64,000 nucleotides of DNA from contig RQOL01000859.1 in assembly GCA_013076295.1 (NCBI GenBank), positions 1 to 64,000 of the forward strand, written 5' to 3'. Numbering within the stretch: position 1 is the first letter of the stretch; each line of letters begins with the position of its first letter. A program made the position numbers and the translations under genes. Origin of the DNA: Sanderia malayensis (taxonomy: Eukaryota; Cnidaria; Scyphozoa; Semaeostomeae; Pelagiidae). The notes under the pieces were generated by a model. The model was given only the letters and a program-made list of their open reading frames with translations, had not been told where the DNA came from and made no database searches. This document shows, piece by piece, positions 1 through 10,939 of the stretch.

Positions 1-1070
1 GAATTTGTTTCTGAGTAGCTTTATTGATGGTTTAATCATGTCACCTTCAGTTCCAATTTATGTAGTGGCATGCCGCTTGGGGTTTGTGCATTTAGGAACT
101 CCATCGGGTATGCGTGTGCCTCTTCTGGGTCATCTGTGAGGACTTTGTCTGCACTGAAGTATGTATGTGTTGGAGTTTGAAGTCTTTGCAGAATGAGTTT
201 GTTGATTTCATGAGAATTCTCATTCTTTGGCGTTAGGCAGCATCTTCCGACATTGCTAGTGGATTGAGCATGAGATTAGTTCACCTGATGTTGGATGTGG
301 GTATATTGAGTCATCATCTGTTGGCTGAGTTGACACAAATTCTGTCTGGTAAGGTGATAATCTCATTCTCGTCGTGAGGCTCGGTGTGATTGCCAATTCG
401 CAGAAGCCATTCTGAAAATTCCTGATAGGTTGCATCCTGTATAGCCCGCATGTTTCTGTGAAGGCAATGCTGCTCAAAGATGCCCCAAAGATCTCTGATT
501 TGCATTGACTTGAGGCTTTCTGCAACAATTTTTTCTCTGCCTGCTCTGCTAATGACAGGCAGCACCTGACGGAAATCACCTCCAAGAAGCATGAACTTGC
601 CGCCAAATGGCCTTTTCACCTGGTGATGTCTCTGAGCAAGGTGTCCACTGCTCTTAGGGCATTTCCAGGAATCATGGAGGCTTCATCCCAGATGAATAAG
701 GTGGTGTTTCGTAGCATTTGAGCTCGTGCACTCTGTATCTTGATGTTACATGTGGAGTTTGGTAGCAGCGGAATGGGAATTTGAAATGTCGAATGTGATG
801 TTCTTCCGTTGATTAGAAGTGTTGCTGCTATACCTGACCACGCCATGCACTGAACTTTGTGTCCCATGGACTGTAGGCTGTGCACCAGAGTGTTGTATAG
901 GAAAGTCTTCCCTGTGCCTGCAGGCCCATCTACAAAGTAGCAATTCTGTTCAGACTGATTCTGCACAGCTTCGATGACTTTTGTGTGGATCTCAAGTTGC
1001 TCTGGGTTGAGACTGGTTAACATTTCCAGTCCTTGTTGCTGTTCAGTGAAGATATCTATCTGATGTGCAT
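1..1070 (-). pseudogene. Helitron 1 helicase domain (Pif1-like), frameshifted
   Basis: This is the SF1 helicase half of the Helitron protein, which would unwind DNA during rolling-circle transposition. The Walker A motif GPAGTGKT is at about 904-927, FIWDEASM (Walker B) at about 670-695, and GGDFRQVLP (helicase motif III region) at about 560-585, all on the minus strand. The reading frame shifts near 616, and again near 310: the conserved C-terminal text (LTPKNEN, then TPSGMPLHKLELK) continues down to about position 40 in other frames. An intron, 1071-1156, appears to join it to the Rep half: donor GTAAGC and acceptor TTTTCAG give an in-phase junction into DAHQIDIFTEQQ. It is inactive as written because of the frameshifts, and it is cut by the window edge. 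Confidence 0.88.
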
Positions 1071-1156
1071 CTGAAAATGGATAAAATGTTTAAATGTGAA
1101 ATATAAAATTTGAATAGTTATGAAAGCAGTTGACCGCAGGTGGAAAGGATGCTTAC

Positions 1157-4039
1157 CAGGTGTGGGTATAAAAAAATTGGTAGGTAGGTCTGGCAGGTCA
1201 GGATAGTTGTTAATGGAGTGGCCGTGAACATGCAAAGCGTTGTCAATGTCGAGAAGGCACTGGTACATGTGCCTGTCCGCGAATGTGACTGTGGCATCTG
1301 TTAGCTGTTCTTGTCTGACGAAGTCCTCACTCATGACATCAACAAATTCGTTGAACAGAGCTCGAAGATCTGATGGTGGTTGAAACATCAACAGTGTTGC
1401 GAAGAGCTCTCTCAACTGTGAAGGCATGTTGAAGAGAGCTGCTTCAGCCATGCAGCGTCTGTGTTCGGCATCGTCTTCCAGTAATCCCATGGCCAGTGCA
1501 GCACGCTTGAATGTATCGTGAAGCTGATTGTTGACTGTGCGAATATCTTCAAATGATGTTGCTCCACGCCGGTTGAGTAGTAGAAGCCTGAGTGCGTAAT
1601 TTTCTTCCTGTCTTGGATTGGCTTGGTATATCCTACCAATGATTGGCTTTGTTCTTTTTTGTCTTTTGTGCCACGCTCTTGTTCTTTGATTGTAGGTGTA
1701 GTACTCTGGAATTTCATGGTAGAGGTAATCACGTGCAGTTGGATCTTGCTGATTGAGAGTGAACCATGCAGTAAGACTCGTATTTGGATTGATGTTCTGA
1801 AGAGAGCGTTCATTGCCAGCTTGAAAGTAGACAGAGTTTTGCAGGGGAAGATGAGTCTGAAGGCGTTGGATAGCGTGGCTCTTTTCGTGCATGCTGAACT
1901 TCAGCATGCGATGTACTGCCTCGTGAGGGCCAAGATATCTTGCATTGATGTATTGATGAACTTCGTTATGTTGGACATGTTGTGCCTGTTGCGGTTGATT
2001 TTCTTCGATGATTTCGACGTGTGCCATGTCTTGACCTTTGTGAATGTACTTGAAGATGTACTTGACGCTTTTGATGGAGGAGCAAACTTCAACGTTTATG
2101 TGCGATTCAAATCGCAAAAGAAGATGGCGATTGTGTGGGACAACCCAGGTATCATCAAGCCGTCGTTGTCCCTTCTTGACACTGTTATGCTGGCCTCTAC
2201 GTCTGTACAATGGATAACCATCAACGTTTGGTTCAGTCTGCTGTACAATTTTCTTGGGAAAGTTCTTCTTGCACTTATTGTCCTCCATGCATACAGACTG
2301 GGGGTTCAAATGCCCACATGGTCCGTGCATCATGTGTGTTTTGACCAACTTTCGATATCGGGGATGTTGTTGCTTGTTGGGAATTTCTGCCGATATCAAG
2401 TTGTCAATTTGTTCTGCAGTGCGTGGTTTGTCTTCCTGTGAGAGAAACAGAAGCATGTGTGCATGTGGAAGTCCTCTCTTCTGAAACTCCACCACGTAGA
2501 CATGAGCTATAACCTTTCCGAGAAGGCTGTTGTCAAGGACTTCATGTAAGAGTTCTTGGAGCTTGAGCTGAAATACTCGAGTTACAATGTCAGGTCGATC
2601 GTTGGGCGATTGGTGTGGCAGGATATTTGCGAGGATTTCAGGCCACTTTGGATTAGCAGTCATTGTGAGGAAGATGTCAGGCCTGCCGTATTTTCTGACG
2701 ATAGTCATGGCATCCTGAAAGTTCTGGTACATGTTTCTCTGACTGCCTGTGAATGAAGACGGGAGGATGACTACGCGACCAACCTGTATCTCAACAGGTT
2801 GGTTTGGATTCAGGGCGTTGGCCATTTGTATCTCCGTGTTTGCGCGTCTGTTTAGATGGTCCATCAGGCCTTGATAACTGTCTACGCGCAGTTGCTGTTG
2901 ATTTCGAAGTATCCAATTGAGAGCGTTTCCCTCGATTTTTGTGTAAGCGTCTACCAGGTATTGTTGAAACAGCAGTGAGGCAGAATGAAGGGCGGAAAAT
3001 GCATTTCTAACTTGAATTCTGTAGGCATAGAATTCATTTAGAGACACACGTGTGCGACGATTACGATCTTGATCTTGGTGGCCGTCTTGCGTGACCTGTC
3101 TTCGGATATTAACATTGTAGCCACGTTCGCCATAGAAAAATAGCAACGGGTAAGTCATTGGGTCGGCTGTTGGCTCTGTTGCGTAGAGTTTCATGTAGGT
3201 TCCATCCTTTGTACGTGCTTGTAACTCTCTATCAGCAGGATTGGGAGCTCCTCCGTCGTGCGCAGTGTAAATGGCTGCAATTTCCCTTGCAGTTGGATTG
3301 TCGTACCTCCGATCTTGATTGGCCTGCCTGTGACTACCATCTTGAAAGTCGGTATTGGTTCGTTGTTTTGAACTGCTTGCCTGATAGTGGTGCGCAAACG
3401 GGTTTACGGCCATCAGTTGGTTTTGCAGCAACTGGATGATATTTTCCTTTAGATTTTGATTGTTGTCGACTCGTTGTCTCATTGCTTGACGGGTGTCCAT
3501 GATGTACAACTCTGCGTATTGCGCTGTTCTGTTTTCATTTGTTTCCGGAACGCCTAGAATGGAGTGAGCATTCATATAACACATGTTGCTAAATGAAAAC
3601 AGAGGAGACCATTGCGATTGTAAAATGAAAGTGAAGGTGTTTATACCTGTCATATGATAAGCTTTTCCATGGATTGTTATAACAGGCACTCCTCTACCTG
3701 CATGTGTTCTGAGCTGAGCTTGCCACGATGCAAATGCCATCATTGAGTTGTACTGCCTGAGATTGGCAAGAAAATGCTGTGAATCGTCGGTTATTCCTTC
3801 AAAGAGACCAAGAACGTCTGGTGGCGGTGGTTGAATTGGTGGCAACGCTATCTTGCCCTCCATGCAGCACTTGGTGTATTTCCGCGGGCGTTGTGCTCCT
3901 CTTTAAAGTACTTTGCACCGCAGTGAGGACCTTCTTTGGTCATTTGACTGAGCTGATGTCTTGCAGGCTGGACATCCACAGGTTGTTGTTGTTGTTGTTC
4001 ATTGCCAACTCTAAGTTGACTGCTGACTGGTTGCTGCAA
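1157..4039 (-). pseudogene. Helitron 1 Rep (HUH endonuclease) half
   Basis: This is the Rep/Helitron-like N half, which nicks and rejoins single-stranded DNA. It is open from 3863 to 1157 (about 900 codons). Key motifs are GLPHAHMLLFL (HUH metal-binding histidines, about 2445-2480) and KYIFKYIHKG (tyrosine motif region, about 2030-2070). Upstream of 3863 the protein text continues in another frame to 4039 (CGAKYFKEEHNARGNTP) with a Gln-rich N-terminus, so there is one frameshift near 3860. The same junction reads CSAKYFKEELN in Helitron 2, which supports the shift. The open frame that continues past 1157 to 1056 reads into the predicted intron. This half looks otherwise well preserved. Confidence 0.88.
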
Positions 4040-4117
4040 CGGGGCATGTGAATATTGCGTTGTTGAAAGGTGGGCACCGCAGTTTTTGTTTTCATTTGAT
4101 TGCCGAGGGCGCTTCTG

Positions 4118-4190
4118 ATTCTACCTCACTGCTTCTTCTGCGAAGGAGCAGCCAACATGAGATAGCGCGCAGGCACGTGACAATCACTTG
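4118..4190 (+). repeat. DIRS left terminal inverted repeat
   Basis: 4118-4161 is the exact reverse complement of 8559-8602 (44 bp), and 4153-4189 is the near-exact reverse complement of 8772-8808. This is the left end used in priming and circle closure in DIRS elements. Confidence 0.9.
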
Positions 4191-4303
4191 CAAGCACGCC
4201 GTGACAAGAGCTGTTGAAGAACTCATGGACAGGGAAGTATTTCTTTATTTTATCTATTATATTTAGTTTCATCGGCGGAAAATCCTATTACCTAACGTGT
4301 AGA

Positions 4304-5467
4304 ATGGAGCAAGACTCTCCATCTGCACAGATTGAAGTCACCATTCCGACAACCAATAAGGCTGGTGACACGGAATATGCAAATATGCTCGCGAGACTCG
4401 AGCATAGACAAAACGAGAAAATTAAACAAATTTCAGATAAATTTGAAGCATCTATACAAAGGCTCACAGGAGTCCTTGCTGTCTTTACACAAGACAACTG
4501 TAAATTAAGTAGAAAACGAACCCTATCTGACCACGGGTCTGAGGGGGATGTGGATGATGTCAGCCCAGGTCCATCCACTAAAGTCGCTAGGGCTCGGCCA
4601 GAGAGCGACTGCCCAAATACCCCTGAAGTAGATTATGAGGATGTCATCAGTCTCCCAGAGCAAGATGACCTGGACAAAGATGTCGAAAATCTTCTTGTGG
4701 GTCCTGCAGTAGGGAACACCACCCCAGACCCATTACTTGACACCATAGCTGAAGAGCTAGAACAAAATGAGGCATTCAGTGAAAAAATAAGTGAAAAACT
4801 GGCAACAATAGTAAATGAACTATTCTGCAAAAAACTTTCCAAAGAAACATTAAACAAAAAACTGGATAAATACAAGACACCTGAAAATCTAAGGGAAAGC
4901 CAGTTCTTTCCAAAAGTCAATCCCGAAATCTGGGCCAATAATCTGGAAACAGAGTCCAGAACAATTGACTTAAACTTCCAGCGGTTTCAAAAAGACCTTC
5001 TGAAAATCACTGCTGCACAAAGTATGATAGCTAATGAGCTGCTAACATACAAGAGTCAGAATGCCTCACGGCCAGAGATTAATAACATCATCATAATGGC
5101 CACTGACACTCTTGCCCTTTTAGGAAATTTGCAGCAAGAGATGAGCCAGTGTCGCAGAGACGCAATGAAACATAAGCTCCCAAGCATGTACCAACAATTG
5201 GTGCACAATGTACCTCCAGGCTCCAAAATGCTATTTAGAGATGATTTGAACAAGAGGTTACAAAGCATGTCTACTACCAACAAGGCTCTGGCTTATACCA
5301 AACCAATACATGGGAAGCAATGGCAAAAACACACAAATTTTGCAAAAAACAGACTGCCTCCCCAAAGGAGCCCTGTCTATGGGAAACGAGGCATGTACAG
5401 ACGGGGCAGGTCAAGCAGAGGCAACTACCGGGGAAATCACCAGAGCAAACCCACACAACAACAGTAA
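4304..5467 (+). CDS. DIRS Gag-like protein
   Basis: First gene of the DIRS element, a putative nucleocapsid protein. I chose the ATG at 4304 because the in-frame stretch upstream of it lies in the terminal region; an upstream start at 4214 is possible. The product is about 387 residues. It has an acidic, low-complexity N-terminal third, a coiled/helical middle (ATDTLALLGNLQQEMSQCRRD, typical spacing for DIRS Gag, quoted in part), and a basic Arg/Gly/Gln-rich tail (YRRGRSSRGNYRGN) that probably binds nucleic acid. There is no zinc knuckle, which is normal for DIRS. It is intact and ends 5 bp before the next ATG. Confidence 0.85.
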   Translation: MEQDSPSAQIEVTIPTTNKAGDTEYANMLARLEHRQNEKIKQISDKFEASIQRLTGVLAVFTQDNCKLSRKRTLSDHGSEGDVDDVSPGPSTKVARARPESDCPNTPEVDYEDVISLPEQDDLDKDVENLLVGPAVGNTTPDPLLDTIAEELEQNEAFSEKISEKLATIVNELFCKKLSKETLNKKLDKYKTPENLRESQFFPKVNPEIWANNLETESRTIDLNFQRFQKDLLKITAAQSMIANELLTYKSQNASRPEINNIIIMATDTLALLGNLQQEMSQCRRDAMKHKLPSMYQQLVHNVPPGSKMLFRDDLNKRLQSMSTTNKALAYTKPIHGKQWQKHTNFAKNRLPPQRSPVYGKRGMYRRGRSSRGNYRGNHQSKPTQQQ

Positions 5468-5472
5468 AGCAT

Positions 5473-7572
5473 ATGCAAAATGTAAGTCTTTACTCTGATC
5501 AAGGTATACTAAATAATGTTTATGTAAATAGGTTGAAACATGAGGTCGATATATTTCAAGCAGGGCGTATCGGAAGTTGCCCAAAAGCTTGGGAAAAGCT
5601 CACTGGGGACACCTTTTTGCTTGATATTGTCCACACAGGGCTCAAAATTGAATTTTGTGACTATCCTAACCCTGACTCAGATCAGCATAGCCGCATAGCT
5701 GCGGGGAAAATAGTAGGAATTAAGCATGAAATAGACAAACTACTACTGAAAAAAGTCATTGAAAAAAGTGGAAGGGAGCCTAATGACTTTATCTCCCCAA
5801 TATTCACCAGACCAAAAAAGGATGGCTCAATTAGGCTGATCTTAAATCTTAAAGAGCTAAACACTTATGTGGAACATCTTCACTTTAAAATGGAAACATT
5901 AACAAGCGTTTTGAATCTTATAAAACCCAATGTTTATATGGCCAGTGTGGATCTTAAAGATGCATTTTACACCATCCCTGTACACCCAGCACACCAAACA
6001 TTTCTTAAATTTGTGTATGATAACCATATTTACAAGTTTCTCTGTATGCCCAATGGCTACAAAGATGCTATGAGAATATTCACAAAAATTCTCAAACCCC
6101 CCTTCAGCCACCTCAGGAGCAGGGGGCACACATCCATAGTATATGTTGATGATACTTACTTGCAAAGTGACAACTATGAGCAATGCTGTGCAAATATTGA
6201 GGACACTGTTAACCTACTAAGAAGCCTCGGCTTCACCATCCACCCAAAAAAGTCTATTCTGATACCAACACAGGTTATTGAATTTTTGGGATTCATTTTG
6301 AATTCCAGGAATATGACCATATCCATTTCACCAGAAAAGGCAGGCACAGTTATTGACAAGATTAAAAACCTCATCTGTAATAATAATAACACACTAAGAG
6401 ATCTTGCATCAGTTTTGGGTACCATTATCTCGATCATTCCTGCTACCCCATATGGTAAACTACACTACCGAACTACAGAAAACTTCAAAATTTTTGAACT
6501 CAAAAAAGCCAAAGGGCACTTTAACACTAAACTGGCATTGATACCAGTAGACGTTACTGCAGAGTTAAACTGGTGGATCAATAATGTGGGAAAATACCAC
6601 ATGCCCATTTGCCAGCCGGAAATTGATCTCCAGCTGGAAACTGATGCAAGTTTAGAAGGCTGGGGTGCCACAGACCACCATACCCCAATTGGGGGCCGAT
6701 GGGAAAACACTGAAGGTCACAGCATTAATTACCTAGAAATGATGGCCATATTACTAGCTATTAAATCTTATACAAGAACAAAAACCCAAATAAAACACAT
6801 AAGAATCCTGTGTGATAACGTGACTGCTGTCTCATATATTAATAATATGGGTGGCAGCAAGTCCAGGAAATGCAATGAGCTTGCAAAATCGGTATGGGCC
6901 TACTGCATTGGCAAAAATATGTGGATCTCTGCTGCGCATATACCAGGGAAAACAAACCTAGTAGCAGATAAAATGTCTCGCCATTTTAATGATAATACCG
7001 AATGGAAATTGTGCCCAACTGTTTACCAGGGGATTTGTAAAATATTCTCATTTACACCTACAATCGATCTGTTTGCATCTTGGATAAATTGTCAAGCTCA
7101 AAAATACATTTCCTGGAAACCAGATCCAGGCAGCATAGCTATAGATGCATTCTCTGTACCTTGGTCAAAATTTGACTTCTATGCCTTTCCACCTTTCAGT
7201 ATCATTGGGTCAGTAATCAGGAAAATTATTCACGAGGGAGCAACTGGGATCATAATTACTCCACTGTGGCCAACACAGTACTGGTTCCCACAACTAGGGG
7301 AACACATTATTCATGCTCCAGTGCTCCTACCCAAGAAAAAGAACCTTCTGTCGCTTCCAAACGACAAGACTCACCCACTATTACCAAATCCACAGCTGGT
7401 TGCCATGCTTATCTCCGGAGATCCTTGGAAGATAAAGGACTTCCAGCAAAAATTGAACACATCATCCTCAAATCATGGAGATCAACAACAATGCAAAAAT
7501 ATGACTCGATACTCAAACGATGGGAACTATTTTGCAGTCAAAAGGATGAAAGTATTAATGCACCAACTTTGA
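5473..7572 (+). CDS. DIRS reverse transcriptase-RNase H
   Basis: Copies element RNA into DNA and removes the template. The RT core is clear: FTRPKKDGSIRLILNLKELN, then VYMASVDLKDAFY with the first catalytic Asp, then IVYVDDTYLQ as the YxDD box (about 6138-6170), then the thumb/connection region. RNase H follows with TDASLEGWGA (about 6640) and NYLEMMAILLAI, then AAHIPGKTNLVADKMSR. The C-terminal block with DLFASWINCQ and FYAFPPFSIIG is shared by DIRS polymerases. I chose ATG 5473, just after the Gag stop at 5467; the same frame is open upstream to 5320 and overlaps Gag, so a frameshift product is possible. The 3' end overlaps the recombinase frame by about 300 bp. Uninterrupted. Confidence 0.93.
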   Translation: MQNVSLYSDQGILNNVYVNRLKHEVDIFQAGRIGSCPKAWEKLTGDTFLLDIVHTGLKIEFCDYPNPDSDQHSRIAAGKIVGIKHEIDKLLLKKVIEKSGREPNDFISPIFTRPKKDGSIRLILNLKELNTYVEHLHFKMETLTSVLNLIKPNVYMASVDLKDAFYTIPVHPAHQTFLKFVYDNHIYKFLCMPNGYKDAMRIFTKILKPPFSHLRSRGHTSIVYVDDTYLQSDNYEQCCANIEDTVNLLRSLGFTIHPKKSILIPTQVIEFLGFILNSRNMTISISPEKAGTVIDKIKNLICNNNNTLRDLASVLGTIISIIPATPYGKLHYRTTENFKIFELKKAKGHFNTKLALIPVDVTAELNWWINNVGKYHMPICQPEIDLQLETDASLEGWGATDHHTPIGGRWENTEGHSINYLEMMAILLAIKSYTRTKTQIKHIRILCDNVTAVSYINNMGGSKSRKCNELAKSVWAYCIGKNMWISAAHIPGKTNLVADKMSRHFNDNTEWKLCPTVYQGICKIFSFTPTIDLFASWINCQAQKYISWKPDPGSIAIDAFSVPWSKFDFYAFPPFSIIGSVIRKIIHEGATGIIITPLWPTQYWFPQLGEHIIHAPVLLPKKKNLLSLPNDKTHPLLPNPQLVAMLISGDPWKIKDFQQKLNTSSSNHGDQQQCKNMTRYSNDGNYFAVKRMKVLMHQL

Positions 7573-8413
7573 GTCTAATGCTTGAATTCTTGATGCATCT
7601 TTATGAACAAGGATGTCGATATAGTGGCATATGTTCGGCTCGGTCAGCGCTATCCTCAGCGTACACTTTGGGAGGACAAGACACCCTGGCACAACACCCA
7701 TTAATTTCAAGATTTGTGAAGGGCATATATAATTTGCCCCACCTACGGCAAAATACTCCAACATATGGGACTTAAGCACAATATTGGACTACTATGCAAA
7801 CAGTAAACAAAATGAGGAGCTAACACTTAAAGAGTTGACAACGAAATTTGTAATGCTCTTAATGATACTTGGGGGTAGAAGAAAACAAGCCATAGTGGCT
7901 ATTGAAATTGACAATGTTATAATCACTGAAGAAAAACTCTTACTGCTTCCCAACAAAACAATGAAACACTCAAAACCAGGCAAACCACTAGAATGCATAT
8001 CTTACAAAAGGTACACGGGAAATACAAAACTCTGTGTCGTGCACTGTGCAGAAGAATATTTAAAGCGGAGAAAGCTTCTCGTTGATGAAAACACTCACCA
8101 ACTGCTTGTAACGTATGGGAAGCCACATAAAGAGGCATCTTCAGATACTGTTAGCAGGTGGATAAAAAATGAACTATCCAATGCAGGAATCAATGTCAAC
8201 ATATACAAAGCTCACAGCTGCAGAGCTGCATCTGCTAGCAAAGCAAAAGCTATAGGAGCTCCAATAAACGAGATTTTAAAACATGGTTGTTGGAAAAGAC
8301 CATCTACTTTTACAAAATATTATTCTAAAGACATCATAGGCACCAACGTACCATCTGGAGAGATTGATCTTAGCGGTATGATTCTTGAGAACTATGGACA
8401 GCATCAAGATTAA
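7266..8413 (+). pseudogene. DIRS tyrosine recombinase, one frameshift
   Basis: Integrates the circular cDNA. The N-terminal SAM-like core-binding part is SWRSTTMQKYDSILKRW, then LMLEFLMHLYEQG; it runs in one frame to a stop at 7773-7775. The catalytic part continues one frame over (IWDLSTILDYYANSK from about 7763) to the stop at 8413. Catalytic residues are visible: Arg in LGGRRKQAIVAI, HxxR in KAHSCRAAS, and Gly-Cys-Trp followed by Tyr in HGCWKRPSTFTKYYS. A single-base indel near 7755-7770 explains the break. All active-site residues survive, so the lesion is recent or a sequencing error. Confidence 0.9.
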
Positions 8414-8558
8414 TAACTATAAAATTTTCAAAATTATTGAGTTCTGTTACTTTTATATTGTTAAACTGAATGATGTTCTGTTCTGTTATGATACTATACA
8501 ATAGAGTGTCTCTTGTTCTGAATTTCTGGGAAAAACTGACTCGGTCAGGCTTTGAACT

Positions 8559-8677
8559 CTCATGTTGGCTGCTCCTTCGCAGAAGAAGCAGTGAGGTAGA
8601 ATTGCCAAATAACCGATTGGAATGAAGGGTATTTGGCATTCTACCGATCTGCGAATTCAAGAAGGAGAGACAACATG
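8559..8677 (+). repeat. DIRS internal complementary region
   Basis: 8559-8602 is the reverse complement of the left end (4118-4161). 8600-8677 is the perfect reverse complement of the right end (8802-8879). The two segments overlap by AAT. In DIRS elements this region templates completion of both termini. Confidence 0.9.
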
Positions 8678-8771
8678 CCACACCCTATTCCCGCCTCTAT
8701 AGATGTAACGTTTTAAAATTCACCATTAATTGACGAGGTTGGGTTCCTGACCGTCGTCAGTTCTCTTTAAA

Positions 8772-8879
8772 CAGTGATTGTCACGCGCCTGCGCGCTATC
8801 TCATGTTGTCTCTCCTTCTTGAATTCGCAGATCGGTAGAATGCCAAATACCCTTCATTCCAATCGGTTATTTGGCAATT
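8772..8879 (+). repeat. DIRS right terminal inverted repeat
   Basis: Its inner part, 8772-8808, is the inverted counterpart of 4153-4189 in the left end. Its outer 78 bp, 8802-8879, pairs exactly with 8600-8677. Confidence 0.88.
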
Positions 8880-10106
8880 TCCACGGGTGACTGTAGCTGC
8901 TCGTTTCCTGGGCATGCTCAGGGCAAACAGTGATTGCAACTTATCTGAAAATGGGAGTTCAGTGTTTAAAATTTAAACGAAAAATGATGTAATGAGAACT
9001 GTCTCTCTCTGTCAATAAGTGCTTTCGACAAAAAAGTGAAAAACACTGACGCCTCTTGCATTTTGAGCTTCCATTAATAAACGATTCAATGTTTGACGCA
9101 ATCAAAAGTTGAACGGATAAACATACCTGATATTATCTTTGCGTAGTCTGTTTTTGTGAGTTTTATTGTAACTTTTGACGTCTTATGTTAGGAACTAATA
9201 ATAATAACGATATTCTTGCTGTAACAGTTAACAAAGATGTCATGCTCACACAGAATCACGATAAAGTAGATAGGGAATTTTATTAGGAAGAACTTACCGA
9301 TAAATGAACAGCTTTTCAAACAGCAAATATAAATGGTAAAATGAAGATTCGATGCTTCGATACTATATAATATTATAGATGATAATCGATTCGATACTTT
9401 AGCGTACTTGTTTACTTGAAAGAATATGAGTAATGACTGTGAACTGTCTGCGTAAACTGTCTTTTTGTGAATACTTGATGAAAGCGATCAACATGAATCG
9501 CCTCCCTCTTGGATCTATAGGCTCAGTTGGAGATAATTGTTTTGTTTTCATGAAATACGTAGAGTGACTATTACCAGAGTATATCAAATTTCAAATAGTG
9601 ACGTAAATCTTGACTCAAGGGCAGAACGGCTTTCGCTGGAAACAACATTTAGAGATGAGATCTCAGTAGTTTAGTTTAACTTGGGCACATCTCTGGAAGT
9701 AATTGGAACATCGAAAAGCGAAAAACACCGAGCTGGTGGGCGAGCTGCATGCTAACGTTATATGGAATTTTCGAAATGAATTTATGAATAATTGCGGAGA
9801 AAATCACTCGAAAGTCGAGGTGGAAATTTGCTTCCTGTGGCAAGTCAGGCCGATTCTTTTGTAAAAAACAATAGACTTCCTGGGAAAGTTTTCGATTCAG
9901 AAAAAGCTCAATATCTCGAAAACGAAAGAGAAATTAACGAAAAGCAATTCTCATTTTACTTCCCAAGGATACGTCGAGCAGATCGGTGCATCTTTCGCGG
10001 CGCTAGACCGAAAACTGTAGGAGAAGTTCATTGACAACGGAGGGCGAGTTTTCCTTTGTTTAGAGCACGTCACGTGACGACAGCTCCTATATATTATAGA
10101 TTACTT
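8880..10106. other. Non-coding DNA, nothing recognised
   Basis: AT-rich sequence with no coding pattern I can support. The 80-codon frame at 9792-10034 has no recognisable motif and no neighbour support. Confidence 0.5.
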
Positions 10107-10939
10107 GATCAACAGTAGATCTTTTACTGATCCTTGATAATCCTAGCCAATCATACCTAATCATTAGCTGATCATGAGGTCATCCTTAACTGATCCTCAG
10201 TGATCCTTATAGTCATTCATAGTCATTACTGATCATCAGTTGATCCTTAGCTGATCCTCACGAATCCTTACCAATCATACATAATCATTACCTGATCATC
10301 AGTTGATCCTTAGCTGATCCTCAAATCTAGGCAAGGATTAATAAGCATTGGGTTATGATAAGAAATTATTAGTCAGGATTAGTAAGGATAAATGTTGAAT
10401 GGATAAAGCCAGGATCAGTTAAAGATCAACTAATGATTATGTAATGACTAGCTATGATTAGTAATGAATAGTTAGGATTACAAGGATCTGTTAAGGATCA
10501 CCTAATGATGAGGTTATGATTAAGAATGATTAGTAAAGATTCGTAAGGATTAGTTAAGGAACAACTAAGGATCAGGTAGTGATTAGGAATGATTGGTAAG
10601 GACTAGTAAGGATCAACAGATGATCAGATGATGATTAGGAAAGATTGATAAGGACTAGCAAGGATCAGTTAAGGATCAACTGATGATCTGCTAATGATTA
10701 AGTATGATTGGTAAGGATTAATGAGGATCAGCTAAGGATCAACTGATGATCAGGTAATAATTATGTATGATTGGTAAGGATTGGTGAGGATCAGCTAAGG
10801 ATCGACTGATGATCAGTAATGACTATGAATGACTATAAGGATCACTGAGGATCAGTTAAGGATGACCTCATGATCAGCTAATGATTAGGTATGATTGGCT
10901 AGGATTATCAAGGATCAGTAAAAGATCTACTGATGATCA
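10107..10939. repeat. 217-bp inverted duplication inside the minisatellite
   Basis: 10107-10323 matches the reverse complement of 10722-10939 over about 217 bp with only a handful of differences, leaving a loop of about 400 bp. The match follows irregular, copy-specific sequence, so it is a true inverted duplication and not just repeat-unit similarity. Confidence 0.85.

Larger units (their letters stand above)
1..4039 (-). mobile_element. Helitron 1 (rolling-circle transposon), partial
   Basis: A minus-strand Helitron protein is recognisable as a Rep nuclease followed by a Pif1-type helicase, the order that defines Helitrons. The helicase end runs off the left edge of the window, so the 3' end of the element (hairpin and CTRR) is not visible. 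The 5' side ends near 4039, about 80 bp from the DIRS element that starts at 4118; I could not find the continuation of the Helitron 5' end on the far side of the DIRS. A second, more decayed member of the same family lies at 60.0-64.0 kb on the other strand. Confidence 0.9.
4118..8879 (+). mobile_element. DIRS-type tyrosine-recombinase retrotransposon
   Basis: It has three plus-strand genes in the DIRS order: Gag, RT-RNase H, then a tyrosine recombinase instead of an integrase. There are no LTRs and I saw no target-site duplication, as expected when a tyrosine recombinase inserts a circular intermediate. The ends are diagnostic: a left terminal repeat from 4118, a right terminal repeat ending about 8879, and an internal complementary region at 8559-8677 built from the complement of the left end joined to the complement of the right end, sharing the trinucleotide AAT at 8600-8602. 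Total length is 4.76 kb. The only coding lesion I see is one frameshift in the recombinase, so the copy looks young. Confidence 0.93.

Noticed and set aside
1623..2441. A 272-codon hydrophobic plus-strand open frame
   Set aside because: It is antisense to the well-supported Helitron 1 Rep gene; no motif of its own.
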